Assembly (NCBI RefSeq): GCF_030704685.1
Contig: NZ_JAUZDX010000007.1
Location: forward strand, 186,001-250,000
Source of the DNA: Acidovorax sp. A1169
GTDB taxonomy: Bacteria; Pseudomonadota; Gammaproteobacteria; Burkholderiales; Burkholderiaceae_C
Direction: 5' to 3'
DNA: 64,000 bases
How positions within the stretch are numbered: the stretch's first letter is position 1; the number at the start of each line of letters is the position of its first letter. The position numbers were made by a program, and so were the translations under genes. Positions 19,783 through 28,662 of the stretch are shown one piece after another. The notes beneath the pieces were generated by a model. That model searched no databases and was not told where the DNA came from. It saw only the letters and a program-made list of their open reading frames with translations.

Positions 19783-20604
19783 ATGACCCAGCCCGCCGCG
19801 ACGGACCACGTCCTCGAAGTCAACAACATCGAGGTCATCTACAACAAGGTGGTGCAGGCCCTGCGCGGCCTGTCGCTGTCCGTGCCGCGCGGGCAGATCG
19901 TGGCGCTGCTGGGCAGCAACGGCGCGGGCAAGTCCACCACGCTCAAGGCGGTGTCGGGCCTGCTGGCGCTGGAGGATGGTGAAGTGCAGGGCGGCAGCAT
20001 CCGCTTCAACGGCCAGCCCACGGCCCACCTGGCGCCGCAGCAACTGGTGCGCAACGGGCTCTCCCACGTCATGGAGGGCCGCCGCGTATTCGAGGACCTC
20101 ACCGTGGAGGAGAACCTCGTGGCCGCCACCTATGCACTCACGGGCCGCAAGGATGCGAAGCCCGATTTCGACAGCGTCTACAGCTACTTCCCGCGCCTGC
20201 ACGAGCGCCGCAAGGGCCTGGCCGGCTACCTCTCGGGTGGCGAGCAGCAGATGCTGGCCATCGGCCGCGCGCTGATCGCCCAGCCCCAGCTGATCCTGCT
20301 TGACGAACCCTCGCTGGGCCTGTCGCCGAAGCTGGTGGAAGACATCTTCACCATCATCGCGCGCATCAATGCCGAGCGCGGCACCTCCATGCTGCTGGTC
20401 GAGCAGAACGCCACCGTGGCGCTGGCCGTGGCGCACCAAGGCTACATCATGGAGAACGGCAAGATCGTGATCGACGGCACGGCCGAGCGCCTGGCCAGCG
20501 ACCCCGACGTGCGCGAGTTCTACCTCGGCATGGGTGGCGGTGGCGAAGCGAAGAGCTTCAAGGACATCAAGCACTACAAGCGCCGCAAAAGATGGCTGTC
20601 ATGA
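19783..20604 (+). CDS. livF: LIV-type ABC transporter ATPase (LivF)
   Basis: A 273-residue ABC ATPase of LivF type: Walker A GSNGAGKS (44-51), signature YLSGGEQQMLAIGRAL and Walker B LLDEPSLGLSPK. It carries a C-terminal extension of about 30 residues beyond usual LivF (FYLGMGGGGEAKSFKD then basic HYKRRKRW) which is common in versions fused to acyl-CoA ligase operons. The end of the gene overlaps the start of the ligase gene by 13 bases, implying coupling between transport and CoA activation. Confidence 0.92.
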   Translation: MTQPAATDHVLEVNNIEVIYNKVVQALRGLSLSVPRGQIVALLGSNGAGKSTTLKAVSGLLALEDGEVQGGSIRFNGQPTAHLAPQQLVRNGLSHVMEGRRVFEDLTVEENLVAATYALTGRKDAKPDFDSVYSYFPRLHERRKGLAGYLSGGEQQMLAIGRALIAQPQLILLDEPSLGLSPKLVEDIFTIIARINAERGTSMLLVEQNATVALAVAHQGYIMENGKIVIDGTAERLASDPDVREFYLGMGGGGEAKSFKDIKHYKRRKRWLS

Positions 20605-22400
20605 ACCTCCCCGAACTCACCCTGCCCCAGATGCTGCGCGAGCGCGCGCGCACCGAGCCGGGCCGCGTGGCCATCCGGCAAAAGGACTTCGGCATCTGGA
20701 AGCCCTTCACCTGGGCCCGCTACTACCAGCGCGCCTGCCACTTCGGCCTGGGGCTGCGCGCGCTCGGGCTGCCGGCGGGCGGCCATGTGGGCGTGATCTC
20801 GGAGAACCGCACGGAGTGGGTGCTGTGCCAGATGGGCGCGGGCCTGGTCGGTGCGGTCACGGTGGGCGTCTACCCCACCAGCCCCACCAACGAGGTGGCC
20901 TATGTGGTCGGCCATGCCGACATCGAGATCATGGTCTGCGAAGACCAGGAGCAGACCGACAAGCTGCTCGCCGCCCTGCCCGATCTGCCGCGCCTGAAAA
21001 AGATCATCGTCATGGAGACCAAGGGCCTGCGCAGCTTCGCACCCGAGGTGCGCGCGCTGATCGCCACCTTCGCCGAGGTCGAGGCACTGGGCGCCGCCTC
21101 GGGGTCGCAGGCGCCGGTGGACGAGGCACTCGCGCGCCAGACGCTCGACGACGTGGGCCTGATGATCTACACCTCGGGCTCCACCGGCAAGCCCAAGGGC
21201 GCGATGATCAGCTACCGCAACATCCGCGGCGTGGTGCCCGGCATCGTCGATCGGCTGCAGCTCGATGCGGACACCACGCACCTGTCCTACCTGCCGCTGT
21301 GCCACGTGGCCGAGCAGATGCTCACCAGCTTCGTGCCGGTGTACATCGGCTCACAGGTGAACTTCGGCGAGTCCATCCGCACCGTGCAAGAGGACCTGCG
21401 CGAGGTAGCGCCCACCATGTTCCTCGGCGTGCCGCGCATCTGGGAGAAGATGCACGCCGCCATCCACATCAAGCTGCAGGAGACCGGGGGCCTGCGCCGC
21501 CGGCTGTTCCACCGTGCCATGGCCGCCTGCCAGACCCTGGCCGAGAAACCGCGCAGCACCTGGAGCCTGGGCGAGCGCCTGGCCTTCGCCGCCAGCTACT
21601 GGCTGGTGTTCCGCGCGCTGCAGAACTTCATCGGCCTGCGCGAGGCGCGCGTGGCGCTCACCGGGGCCGCACCCATCCCGCCCGATGTGGTGCGCTTCTT
21701 TCGCGTGCTCGGCCTGCCGCTGGTGGAGGTCTATGGCCTGACCGAATCCACCGGCATGGTCACGGGCCACCGGCTGGACCAGGTGGTGGTCGGCACCGTG
21801 GGCGTCCCCATCCTGGGCGTGGAGCACCGCATTGCCGACAACGGCGAGCTGCAGCTGCGCGGCGACATGGTGTTCGCGGGCTACTACAAGAACCCCGAGG
21901 CCACGGCCACGAGCATCGTCGACGGCTGGCTGCACACTGGCGACGTGGTGCGTGAAGAGCGCGGCCAGTTGAAGATCGTGGACCGGCTCAAGGACATCAT
22001 GATCACTGCGGGTGGCAAGAACCTCACGCCGTCCGAGATCGAGAACACCATGAAGGGCAGCCCCTTCATCAAGGAATGCATCATCGTCGCCGAGGGCCGC
22101 AAGTTCGTGGGTGCGCTGGTGATGATCGACTACGAGACCGTGGGCAAGTGGGCCGAGGCCCGGCGCCTGGCGTTCACGCATTTCCGCTCGCTGGTGGAGG
22201 CACCCGAGGTGCGCGAACTCATCGACACCGAGATCCGCCGCGGCAACGAGCGCCTGGCCCAGGTCTCGCAGATCCGCCAGTTCCACCTGCTCACCAAGGA
22301 GCTGGACCACGACGACGGCGAGGTCACCGCAACCATGAAGGTGCGCCGCTCCAGCATCTACAAGACCTACGCCGCGGAGATCGAAGCGCTGTACCGCTGA
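20592..22400 (+). CDS. AMP-dependent acyl-CoA synthetase, long-chain type
   Basis: A 602-residue adenylate-forming enzyme that activates a carboxylic acid with ATP and CoA. The P-loop-like YTSGSTGKPKGAM lies at about 195-207, YGLTESTGM is the A5 motif, GWLHTGDVV the hinge aspartate region, and GGKNLTPSEIEN the C-terminal catalytic lysine region (A8-A10). Length and the central LREVAPTMFLGVPRIWEK match FadD15-like long-chain ligases. Two ATGs (20592, 20601) are possible; both overlap livF. The cytoplasmic enzyme probably traps the substrate imported by the upstream transporter. Confidence 0.92.
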   Translation: MAVMNLPELTLPQMLRERARTEPGRVAIRQKDFGIWKPFTWARYYQRACHFGLGLRALGLPAGGHVGVISENRTEWVLCQMGAGLVGAVTVGVYPTSPTNEVAYVVGHADIEIMVCEDQEQTDKLLAALPDLPRLKKIIVMETKGLRSFAPEVRALIATFAEVEALGAASGSQAPVDEALARQTLDDVGLMIYTSGSTGKPKGAMISYRNIRGVVPGIVDRLQLDADTTHLSYLPLCHVAEQMLTSFVPVYIGSQVNFGESIRTVQEDLREVAPTMFLGVPRIWEKMHAAIHIKLQETGGLRRRLFHRAMAACQTLAEKPRSTWSLGERLAFAASYWLVFRALQNFIGLREARVALTGAAPIPPDVVRFFRVLGLPLVEVYGLTESTGMVTGHRLDQVVVGTVGVPILGVEHRIADNGELQLRGDMVFAGYYKNPEATATSIVDGWLHTGDVVREERGQLKIVDRLKDIMITAGGKNLTPSEIENTMKGSPFIKECIIVAEGRKFVGALVMIDYETVGKWAEARRLAFTHFRSLVEAPEVRELIDTEIRRGNERLAQVSQIRQFHLLTKELDHDDGEVTATMKVRRSSIYKTYAAEIEALYR

Positions 22401-22409
22401 GGAACCGAC

Positions 22410-23207
22410 ATGACCGACGACACCGAGGCTGCGCCTCCTCCCCTGCTGCACGAGCGCCAGGGCGCCATCGCCACGCTGTGCTTCAACCGGCCCGCTGCGC
22501 TCAACGCCATCGACGTGCCCATGGCCCAGGCCTTCCTGGCCGCCGTGCAGGCCATTGCGGCAGACGCCAGCGTGCGTGCCGTGGTGCTGCGTGGCAACGG
22601 CAAGGGCTTCATGGCCGGCGGCGATCTGGCCACCCTGCGCGCCGACCCGGTGCAGGGTGCGATGGACCTGCTAGAACCGCTGCACGCCGGCCTGGCCCTG
22701 CTGGCGCAGATCGATGCGCCCGTGATCGCCCAGGTACACGGCGTGGCCGCGGGCGCCGGCCTGTCGATGCTGCTGCAGGCCGACTATGTGCTCATGGCCG
22801 AGGGCACGCGATTGAACCTGGCCTACATCAACCTGGGCACCAGTTGCGACGTGGGCGCCTCGTGGGCCCTGCCGCGCATGGTGGGCCTGCGCCAGGCGCT
22901 GGAGATCGCGCTGCTCGGCGATGCCTTCACGGCCGAGGACGCGCTGCGCCTGGACCTGGTCAACCGCGTGGTGCCCATGGCCGAACTCGATGCCGCCACC
23001 ACCGCCCTGGCCGCGCGCCTGGCCGCGGGCCCCACGGTGGCCTATGGCGCAATGAAACGCCTCATGCGCCAGTCGCTGGAGCGCAGCCTGCCCGAGCAAC
23101 TGGCGGCCGAGCAACAGGCCTTCGCCCACTGCGCCGCCACCGGCGACTTCCGCGAGGGCATCGAGGCGTTCTACGCACGCCGGCCCGCCCAGTTCAACGG
23201 GCGCTGA
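22410..23207 (+). CDS. enoyl-CoA hydratase/isomerase (crotonase family)
   Basis: A 265-residue crotonase-fold protein. The oxyanion-hole segments FMAGGDLATL and HGVAAGAGLSMLLQADYVLMAEG are present. In the active-site helix LAYINLGTSCDVGASWALPR the first catalytic Glu of hydratases is absent and only an Asp equivalent to that of PaaG-type isomerases remains, so an isomerase-like role is as likely as hydration. It lies 9 bases after the ligase gene and before a thiolase; the three provide activation, double-bond handling and thiolytic cleavage, but no acyl-CoA dehydrogenase or 3-hydroxyacyl-CoA dehydrogenase is present in the operon. Confidence 0.9.
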   Translation: MTDDTEAAPPPLLHERQGAIATLCFNRPAALNAIDVPMAQAFLAAVQAIAADASVRAVVLRGNGKGFMAGGDLATLRADPVQGAMDLLEPLHAGLALLAQIDAPVIAQVHGVAAGAGLSMLLQADYVLMAEGTRLNLAYINLGTSCDVGASWALPRMVGLRQALEIALLGDAFTAEDALRLDLVNRVVPMAELDAATTALAARLAAGPTVAYGAMKRLMRQSLERSLPEQLAAEQQAFAHCAATGDFREGIEAFYARRPAQFNGR

Positions 23208-23238
23208 ATTCCCTCTCTTCTCCTTCGACACATTCCCT

Positions 23239-24426
23239 ATGAGCAGCCTCCAAGACGTCTACGTCCTCTCCACCGCGCGCACCGCCATCGGCACCTTTGG
23301 CGGCAGCCTCAAGGACGTGCCCAACACCGAGCTGGCAACCACCGCCGTGAAGGCCGCCATCGCGCGCAGCGGCCTACCGGCCGATGCCATCGGCCATGTG
23401 GTGATGGGGAACGTGATCCCCACCGACACCAAGGACGCTTACCTGGCGCGCGTGGCCGCCATCGACGCCGGCTGCCCCATCGAGACACCGGCCTTCAACG
23501 TCAACCGCCTGTGCGGCTCGGGCCTGCAGGCCATCATCTCGGCAGCCCAGGCCATCGGCTATGGCGACTGCGACATCGCCATCGGCGGCGGTAGCGAATC
23601 CATGAGCCGCGGCCCCTACTTCGACACCGCAGCGCGCTACGGCGCGCGCATGGGCGACGCCAAGAGCATCGACTACATGCTGGGCATCCTGCACGACCCC
23701 TGGCAGAAGATGCACATGGGCATCACCGCCGAGAACGTGGCCGAGCGCTACCGCATCGGCCGCGAGGCACAGGATCAGTTGGCCGTGCAGAGCCAGCAGC
23801 GCGCGGCGCATGCCATCGCGGCCGGCTACTTCCGCGAGCAGATCGTGCCTGTGGAGATCACCACGCGCAAGGGCACGGTGGTCTTCGATACCGACGAGCA
23901 TGTGCGCGCCAACACCACCCTGGAGGTGCTGGCCGGCATGAAGCCCGCATTCAAGAAGGATGGCCTGGTCACCGCCGGCAATGCCTCGGGCATCAACGAC
24001 GGCGCAGCCGCCGTGGTACTGGCCTCGGGCGCGCGCGTGTCGGCCCTGGGCCTCAAGCCCCTGGCCCGCCTGGTCGGCTACGCCCATGCGGGCGTGGAGC
24101 CGGCCTACATGGGCATTGGCCCGGTGCCCGCCACACAGAAGGTCCTGCAGCGCACCGGCCTCACGGTGCAGGACATGGACGTGATCGAGGCCAACGAGGC
24201 CTTCGCCGCCCAGGCCTGCGCCGTGATCCAGGAGCTGGGCCTGGACCCGTCCAAGGTCAACCCCAACGGCTCGGGCATTTCGCTCGGCCACCCGGTGGGC
24301 GCCACGGGCGCCATCATCACCACCAAAGCCATTGCCGAGCTGCACCGCACGGGCGGCCGCTATGCGCTGGTCACCATGTGCATCGGCGGCGGCCAGGGCA
24401 TCGCAGCGATCTTCGAACGGGTGTGA
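23239..24426 (+). CDS. acetyl-CoA C-acyltransferase (thiolase)
   Basis: A 395-residue thiolase of full length. The nucleophilic Cys is in VNRLCGSGLQAI (about residue 90), the His loop in SGISLGHPVGATGA and the second catalytic Cys in CIGGGQG near the C-terminus. The interior GARMGDAKSIDYMLGILHDPW resembles BktB-type beta-ketothiolases, which act on longer or branched 3-ketoacyl-CoA. It is the last gene of the ABC transporter/acyl-CoA operon, 31 bases after the crotonase. Confidence 0.93.
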   Translation: MSSLQDVYVLSTARTAIGTFGGSLKDVPNTELATTAVKAAIARSGLPADAIGHVVMGNVIPTDTKDAYLARVAAIDAGCPIETPAFNVNRLCGSGLQAIISAAQAIGYGDCDIAIGGGSESMSRGPYFDTAARYGARMGDAKSIDYMLGILHDPWQKMHMGITAENVAERYRIGREAQDQLAVQSQQRAAHAIAAGYFREQIVPVEITTRKGTVVFDTDEHVRANTTLEVLAGMKPAFKKDGLVTAGNASGINDGAAAVVLASGARVSALGLKPLARLVGYAHAGVEPAYMGIGPVPATQKVLQRTGLTVQDMDVIEANEAFAAQACAVIQELGLDPSKVNPNGSGISLGHPVGATGAIITTKAIAELHRTGGRYALVTMCIGGGQGIAAIFERV

Positions 24427-24451
24427 TCCGCCCCGCCGCCTGCTGCCGGGC

Positions 24452-24478
24452 GCATTGCTGAACGCCGCGCAGCAATGC
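24452..24478 (+). terminator. hairpin after the thiolase operon
   Basis: GCATTGCTG and CAGCAATGC form a perfect 9-bp stem with a 9-base loop, 25 bases after the thiolase stop. There is no T tract, so a terminator role is tentative. Confidence 0.35.
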
Positions 24479-24601
24479 ATGGCCATTGGCCATCAATCAG
24501 CGCCGCCATGTTTCTACGCTTGGAGACTTCTTCCTCCTTGCGGAAAAACATCCCGTGCTGCCTTTCATCGTTGTCTCGTCCCCTACCCGCTGGGGTACAC
24601 C

Positions 24602-25429
24602 ATGACCTGGGTCGCCCTGGGTCTCTTCGCCGGTCTGGTGCTGGGCAGCTACGACTTTCTCACCAAGCTCGCGCTGCGCGACAAGGGCGTGCTCGAAGTG
24701 GTGCTGCTGTCCTCCGTGCTGGGCGCGCTCGTGTGGGCGCTGTTCTTGCTCGCGCCACCTGCGGCATCGCAGGCGCTGCAGCCCTGGGGCCTCTCTCCGG
24801 CACCCCTGTCCTGGCGCGAACAGGCCTTGGTGCTTCCCAAGTCGCTGATGATGGTCGTCACCTGGGTGCTGTCGTACTACGCAGTCAAGGCTCTGCCGCT
24901 GTCGATCTCGGCCGGCGTGCGCGCGTCGGGCCCGCTGTGGACGGCGGCGGGCGCCATCGTGCTGCTCGGCGAGCAGCTCACCGGGTGGCAGTGGCTGGGC
25001 CTGGCGGTGTCCATGCTGTCCTACCATCTGTTCGCGCGCATCGGCAGCCGCGAGGGCATCCGCTTTCACCGCGACGGCTAGGTGCTGTGCATGCTGGCGG
25101 CCGTGCAGGCCTGGTCGGCGCTGCAGCGTGGCCTGATCGCACTGGCCCTGCTGCCCTGGGTGGGGCGCAGCGTTTCGCTGCGCGGCCTGTTCACGCGCCA
25201 CTGGGCCGTGCCCGCGGTCGCGCTGGCCTATCTGGCGGCAGAATATCTCTACCTCGCTGCTGTGCAGACCGAGGGGGCCATGATCTCGGTGATCGCCGTG
25301 CTGCGCCGCAGCAACCTGGTCATGGTGTTCGCGCTCGGTGCCCTGTTCCTGCGGGAGCGCTTCATTGCCCAGAAGTCGCTGGCCATCGCCGGCGTGCTGG
25401 CCGGCATCGTGCTCACGCTGGCGGGCTGA
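24602..25429 (+). pseudogene. EamA/DMT-family transporter, broken by an in-frame stop and a probable deletion
   Basis: Codons 1-159 encode the first EamA repeat, with membrane segments beginning MTWVALGLFAGLVLGSYDFL and ending near FARIGSREGIRFHRDG. A TAG stop at 25079-25081 interrupts the same frame, which then continues to 25429 with a second EamA half (PAVALAYLAAEYLYLAA, VIAVLRRSNLVMVFALGALF). From recalled relatives the stop replaces a Trp codon (TGG to TAG) and some 25 residues are missing between MLAA and VQAW just after it. The product would be half a transporter, so it is probably inactive. The stop codon is directly visible; the deletion is inferred. Confidence 0.75.
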
Positions 25430-26303
25430 CCGGCGCCAGGCTGCGGATCCAGGCCATCACCTGCTGTCCCTGCGGCGTGATGGCCATGCGCTCCGAGGCG
25501 AGCAGGTAGTACGACTGCTGCGCGGGCAGAGCCACCTCGCCCAGGCGCACCAGCGCACCGCTGGCCAGCAGGTCCTGCACCAGCGAGCGCCGGCCCAGCG
25601 CAATGCCCTGCAGGCCCAGCGCCGCATCGAGCACGAAGCCCGTGTCCGTGAACGCCATGCCCTGCTGGCGCGATGCCGGCACGCGGATACCCGCCTTGTC
25701 CAGCCAGGGCTTCCAGGCCTGGCGCGTGTGCGCGAGCAGCACCGCCTTGCGGAACGCGGCCGTGCCGGCCGGCACGCCCAGGCGCTCCAGGTAGGCCGGC
25801 GCCGCCACCGGGAACCACTCGTCGCCCATGAGTTTTTCGCAGTGGTAGGCGGCCGGTCGGGTACGCGCAAAGCGCACGGCAATGTCGGCATCGCCCCGGT
25901 CCACATCCACCGTGTCGATAGAGGGGTGGATCTCCACGCCCCACCCCGGCGGCTGTGCACCCAGGCGCGACAGGGCCAGCACCAGGCGCCAGCGCGCGAA
26001 CGAGGGCAAGGCGCTGATGCGCACCACCGGCAATTGCCCAGGATCGCCTGCGCCGAAGATCTGCTGCAGCTGGTGCAGCGGCTCCTTGAGTTGCTGGTGC
26101 AGGTGCGCCCCCTCGGCCGTGGGCGCCACGGCGCGCGTGCTGCGCACGAACAGCGGCTGCGCGAGCAACCGCTCCAGTTCGCGGATGCGGTGGCTCACCG
26201 TGCTGTGCGACAGGTGCAACTCCTCGGCTGCCTTGCTGAAGCTGCACAGCCGCGCCACCGCATCGAAGGCCAGGATCAGGTGGATGGGCGGAATGGCTTT
26301 CAT
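25413..26303 (-). CDS. LysR-family transcriptional regulator
   Basis: A 296-residue LysR regulator of the GcvA-like branch. The N-terminal winged HTH (about 5-65) contains FDAVARLCSFSKAAEELHLS and STVSHRIRELERLL; the effector domain has FTDTGFVLDAALGLQGIALG. The longer frame upstream of the ATG has no sign of coding, and the MKAIPPIHLILAFDAV opening fits the family. It overlaps the end of the broken transporter gene by 17 bases and could have regulated it. The stop is convergent with it; no adjacent divergent target is seen. Confidence 0.9.
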   Translation of the reverse strand: MKAIPPIHLILAFDAVARLCSFSKAAEELHLSHSTVSHRIRELERLLAQPLFVRSTRAVAPTAEGAHLHQQLKEPLHQLQQIFGAGDPGQLPVVRISALPSFARWRLVLALSRLGAQPPGWGVEIHPSIDTVDVDRGDADIAVRFARTRPAAYHCEKLMGDEWFPVAAPAYLERLGVPAGTAAFRKAVLLAHTRQAWKPWLDKAGIRVPASRQQGMAFTDTGFVLDAALGLQGIALGRRSLVQDLLASGALVRLGEVALPAQQSYYLLASERMAITPQGQQVMAWIRSLAPVSPPA

Positions 26304-26349
26304 AGACCGCAGGGAATGTCCATGCCCGTCACCGCCGCGCCCATCCCGC

Positions 26350-27405
26350 TCAGAACGGCGCCGAATCCGGGTCGGTGTCCGCCGGTGCCGTCGCCGGCCC
26401 GGTGATGGCGCGCCCCGCCACGTCCTTGCCGCGCGGTGGCACGGGTGCAGCGGCCGCCAGGACCGGGCCCGAAGGGCCACTGCTCGCGGGAATGGCCTGC
26501 GCAGCGCTGGCCCCGATGCCATCGGACTCGCCGCCCAGCGCCTCGATCAGGTCGGGGATCAGCTTGGACAGTTCGCCCGTGGCAATCGCCACGTCGGTGT
26601 CGAAGCCACCGTCATCGGCCTTGGTGCCTTCGAACACGGTGTCCAGGAAGGACACCTTCTTGATCTGCAGCCCCTCGGTCAGCATCAGCGAGACGCGATC
26701 GTCCCAGGTCAGCGCCAGCTTGGTGGGCAGCTTGCCGGCAGCGATGTGCGCCTGCACCTCTTCGATGTCCAGCGGGTGGCGCGAATAGCGCACCACGGCC
26801 TTGGACTCGTCGGCGCTTTTCAGCTCGCATTCGCGGTCCACGGTGAAGCCCACGGGCGGCTCCTGCGTGCTCAGCCAGTGCGACATGGCCACCTGCGGGC
26901 TGGTCTCGGTGTACAGCAGCGAGACCGACAGGCCCGGCAGGTATTCGACCAGCAGCGACACCACTTCGTCGGCATGGCCCTGGCTGGAAGTGTCGAACAC
27001 GATGGTGCGTGCTTCCCTGTCGATCCACACCCACATCGAGCCCTGCTTGGTGAAGGCCATGGGCAGCAGGTCGAGCTTGGCCTCCTCCTTGAGCTCCTTG
27101 CTCTCCTTCTTGCCGGGCTTGCGCCCGGTTTCCTTCTCGATGCGCTCGGCCTTTTCCTTCACACGGCGGTTGAGCACCGAGCCTGGGAGCACCTTGGACT
27201 CGACCATGAAGCGCAGGATCCACTGCCCTCCTACCGACTCGACCATGGCGCCATGCTCATCGCCGCGTGGCGGCACCCAGCCCAGCGACTTTTCCTGCGT
27301 GGCACCGCACTCCATGAAGGGGGCATTGGCCAGCGCCTCTTCCACCTGCGTCAATTCCACCTGCCATTGCGGAGCAATGCGGTACACGATCATGTTCTTG
27401 AACAC
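26350..27405 (-). CDS. rdgC: recombination-associated protein RdgC, GTG start
   Basis: A 351-residue DNA-binding protein that forms rings around DNA and limits RecA action. The family begins MFKNLIVYR; here the codons read GTG-F-K-N-M-I-V-Y-R with AGAGGG about 9 bases upstream, so the GTG at 27405 rather than the ATG at 27393 is chosen. Conserved blocks include QWILRFMVESKVLPGSV and the KELKEEAKLDLLPMAF region. The usual protein ends near residue 300; the last about 50 residues are a Pro/Ala/Ser-rich tail (ASSGPSGPVLAAAAPV region) probably disordered. Confidence 0.93.
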   Translation of the reverse strand: MFKNMIVYRIAPQWQVELTQVEEALANAPFMECGATQEKSLGWVPPRGDEHGAMVESVGGQWILRFMVESKVLPGSVLNRRVKEKAERIEKETGRKPGKKESKELKEEAKLDLLPMAFTKQGSMWVWIDREARTIVFDTSSQGHADEVVSLLVEYLPGLSVSLLYTETSPQVAMSHWLSTQEPPVGFTVDRECELKSADESKAVVRYSRHPLDIEEVQAHIAAGKLPTKLALTWDDRVSLMLTEGLQIKKVSFLDTVFEGTKADDGGFDTDVAIATGELSKLIPDLIEALGGESDGIGASAAQAIPASSGPSGPVLAAAAPVPPRGKDVAGRAITGPATAPADTDPDSAPF

Positions 27406-27716
27406 GAAAAACCCTCTGGTTGCCGGACGAAGCTGTCCACCGGTGCCATGCACGCCTGCGGCGCTGGCACGGAACCCTCCATTGTCGGTGGTCGGCGCCC
27501 CCTGCGCAGCGGGCCGCAGCGCAAGACAGGGAAAATCCCGGCGCCTGCTCCGCTTTTGATAGCTGCAACCTCCCACAGGCAAAGACGATCTTCTTGTCAC
27601 AACTTTACACTGGGACAAACAACGTGCATGCGGGCGATACATGGCAGGCAGACACTGCAGTCAACCGCTGGAACCACCGTTCCGGGGCCCTTCCTCCCTC
27701 TGAAAGGACTCTCACC
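27406..27716. other. intergenic control region between rdgC and the Spy-like gene
   Basis: A 311-base divergent intergenic space. It contains an imperfect GCGC/GCGG inverted repeat near 27506-27524 and an AT-richer stretch at about 27550-27620. No confident promoter or operator could be assigned. Confidence 0.4.
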
Positions 27717-28256
27717 ATGGCTTTCCTGTCCCGCCACACCGTTGCCGCCGCCCTACTCGCCGCCCTGGCCCTGCCGGCGCTGGCCCAGCCCACCCCTGCC
27801 AACCCGCCTGCCGTGGGTGCGGCAGCCGCCCCCGATGCCCGCAAGGGCCCGGGCGAACACCGTGAACGCCACCAGGCCCACAAGGCCCAGCGCGCCGCCG
27901 CGCTCAAGGAGCAGCTCAAGCTGACCCCCAACCAGGAGCCGGCCTGGAACAGCTACATGGCCTCCATGCAGCAGGGTGACGGCCATGCCCGCCTGGACCG
28001 CAAGGACATGCACAAGCTCACCACCCCCGAGCGCATCGACCACATGCGGGCCCTGCGCGCCCAACACGCGGCCGAATCAGACCGCCGCGGCGAAGCCACC
28101 AAGGCCTTCTACGCGTTGCTGACGCCCGAGCAGCAAAAGACCTTCGATGCCCGCACCCACCGCATGGGCCCGCGCGGTGGACATGGCAAGCACGGCCACC
28201 ACGGCCACGGCGACAAGCCCGCCGGTGCTGCAGCAGCGCCAGCAGCGCAGAAGTAA
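27717..28256 (+). CDS. periplasmic Spy/CpxP-like LTXXQ protein
   Basis: A 179-residue exported protein with a signal peptide (AAALLAALALPALAQ, cleavage after ALA about residue 23). The mature part has the LTXXQ-type motif LKLTPNQEPAWNSY and a second LTPEQQKTFDA, as in the envelope-stress chaperones Spy and CpxP. The N-terminal mature segment is Pro/Ala-rich and the C-terminus is His/Gly-rich (RGGHGKHGHHGHG), which could bind metals such as Cu, Ni or Zn. It is monocistronic: a strong terminator follows 27 bases after the stop. Confidence 0.88.
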   Translation: MAFLSRHTVAAALLAALALPALAQPTPANPPAVGAAAAPDARKGPGEHRERHQAHKAQRAAALKEQLKLTPNQEPAWNSYMASMQQGDGHARLDRKDMHKLTTPERIDHMRALRAQHAAESDRRGEATKAFYALLTPEQQKTFDARTHRMGPRGGHGKHGHHGHGDKPAGAAAAPAAQK

Positions 28257-28283
28257 GTAAGCAAGCGCCAGGCGCACCCCCCC

Positions 28284-28310
28284 AGGGGCCCGAACGGGCC
28301 CCTTTCCTTT
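28284..28310 (+). terminator. Rho-independent terminator of the Spy-like gene
   Basis: AGGGGCCCG and CGGGCCCCT form a stem closed by a very short loop and are followed by TTTCCTTT. The group II intron remnant begins at the next base, 28311. Confidence 0.85.
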
Positions 28311-28556
28311 GTGCGCCCAGCATGGGCGCACTCTTGGAGGTGCAAGTCCTCCCGTAAGTTGATCACGACGAACGAAGTGAAGCGCAACTGCATGAGGGTG
28401 ACCGAGTGTGGGGAGGAAGCGTGGATCGAAGCTGCGAGCCGATGAACAAGAACCGTATAGAAGGCGCTGCCAAGCAGGGCGAGCGGGCAAAGAACCGCGA
28501 AGCTCTTGTGATCAAGGCGAAGTGGCGTAAATGTGGCGGTTGTGCAGCGAAGGAGT
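28311..28556 (+). mobile_element. 5' remnant of a group II intron (domain I only)
   Basis: The segment opens with GTGCG, the 5' consensus of group II introns, and continues with the GCCCAGCATGGGC hairpin, GGAGG...CCTCC, and recognisable domain I blocks (CGCAACTGCATGAGGGTGA, GCTGCGAGCCGATGAACAAG, CCGTATAGAAGGCGCTGCC). It starts right at the end of a terminator T tract, the habitual target of bacterial class C introns. Similarity to intron sequence fades at about 28556. No intron-encoded reverse transcriptase, domain V or domain VI is present, so it is a dead 5' fragment. Recognition is from recalled intron sequences, not a search. Confidence 0.75.
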
Positions 28557-28630
28557 GCTCCAACGCCGGCCTGAAAAAACCCAACCCGGGCGAGAACTTT
28601 GCGCAGCTGCGCTACGGGTACCACTTCTGA
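28557..28630 (+). pseudogene. possible C-terminal tail of an outer-membrane protein fused to the intron remnant
   Basis: The reading frame running out of the intron fragment ends KKPNPGENFAQLRYGYHF and stop, then a terminator. The last ten residues alternate polar and aromatic/hydrophobic residues and end in Phe, as the last beta-strand of outer-membrane barrels does. No upstream body of such a gene remains. It may be the 3' stub of a gene left by the deletion that removed most of the intron; chance coding cannot be excluded. Confidence 0.35.
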
Positions 28631-28662
28631 GCCGGCCACCAGCCCGGCACCTTGCCCCCAAG

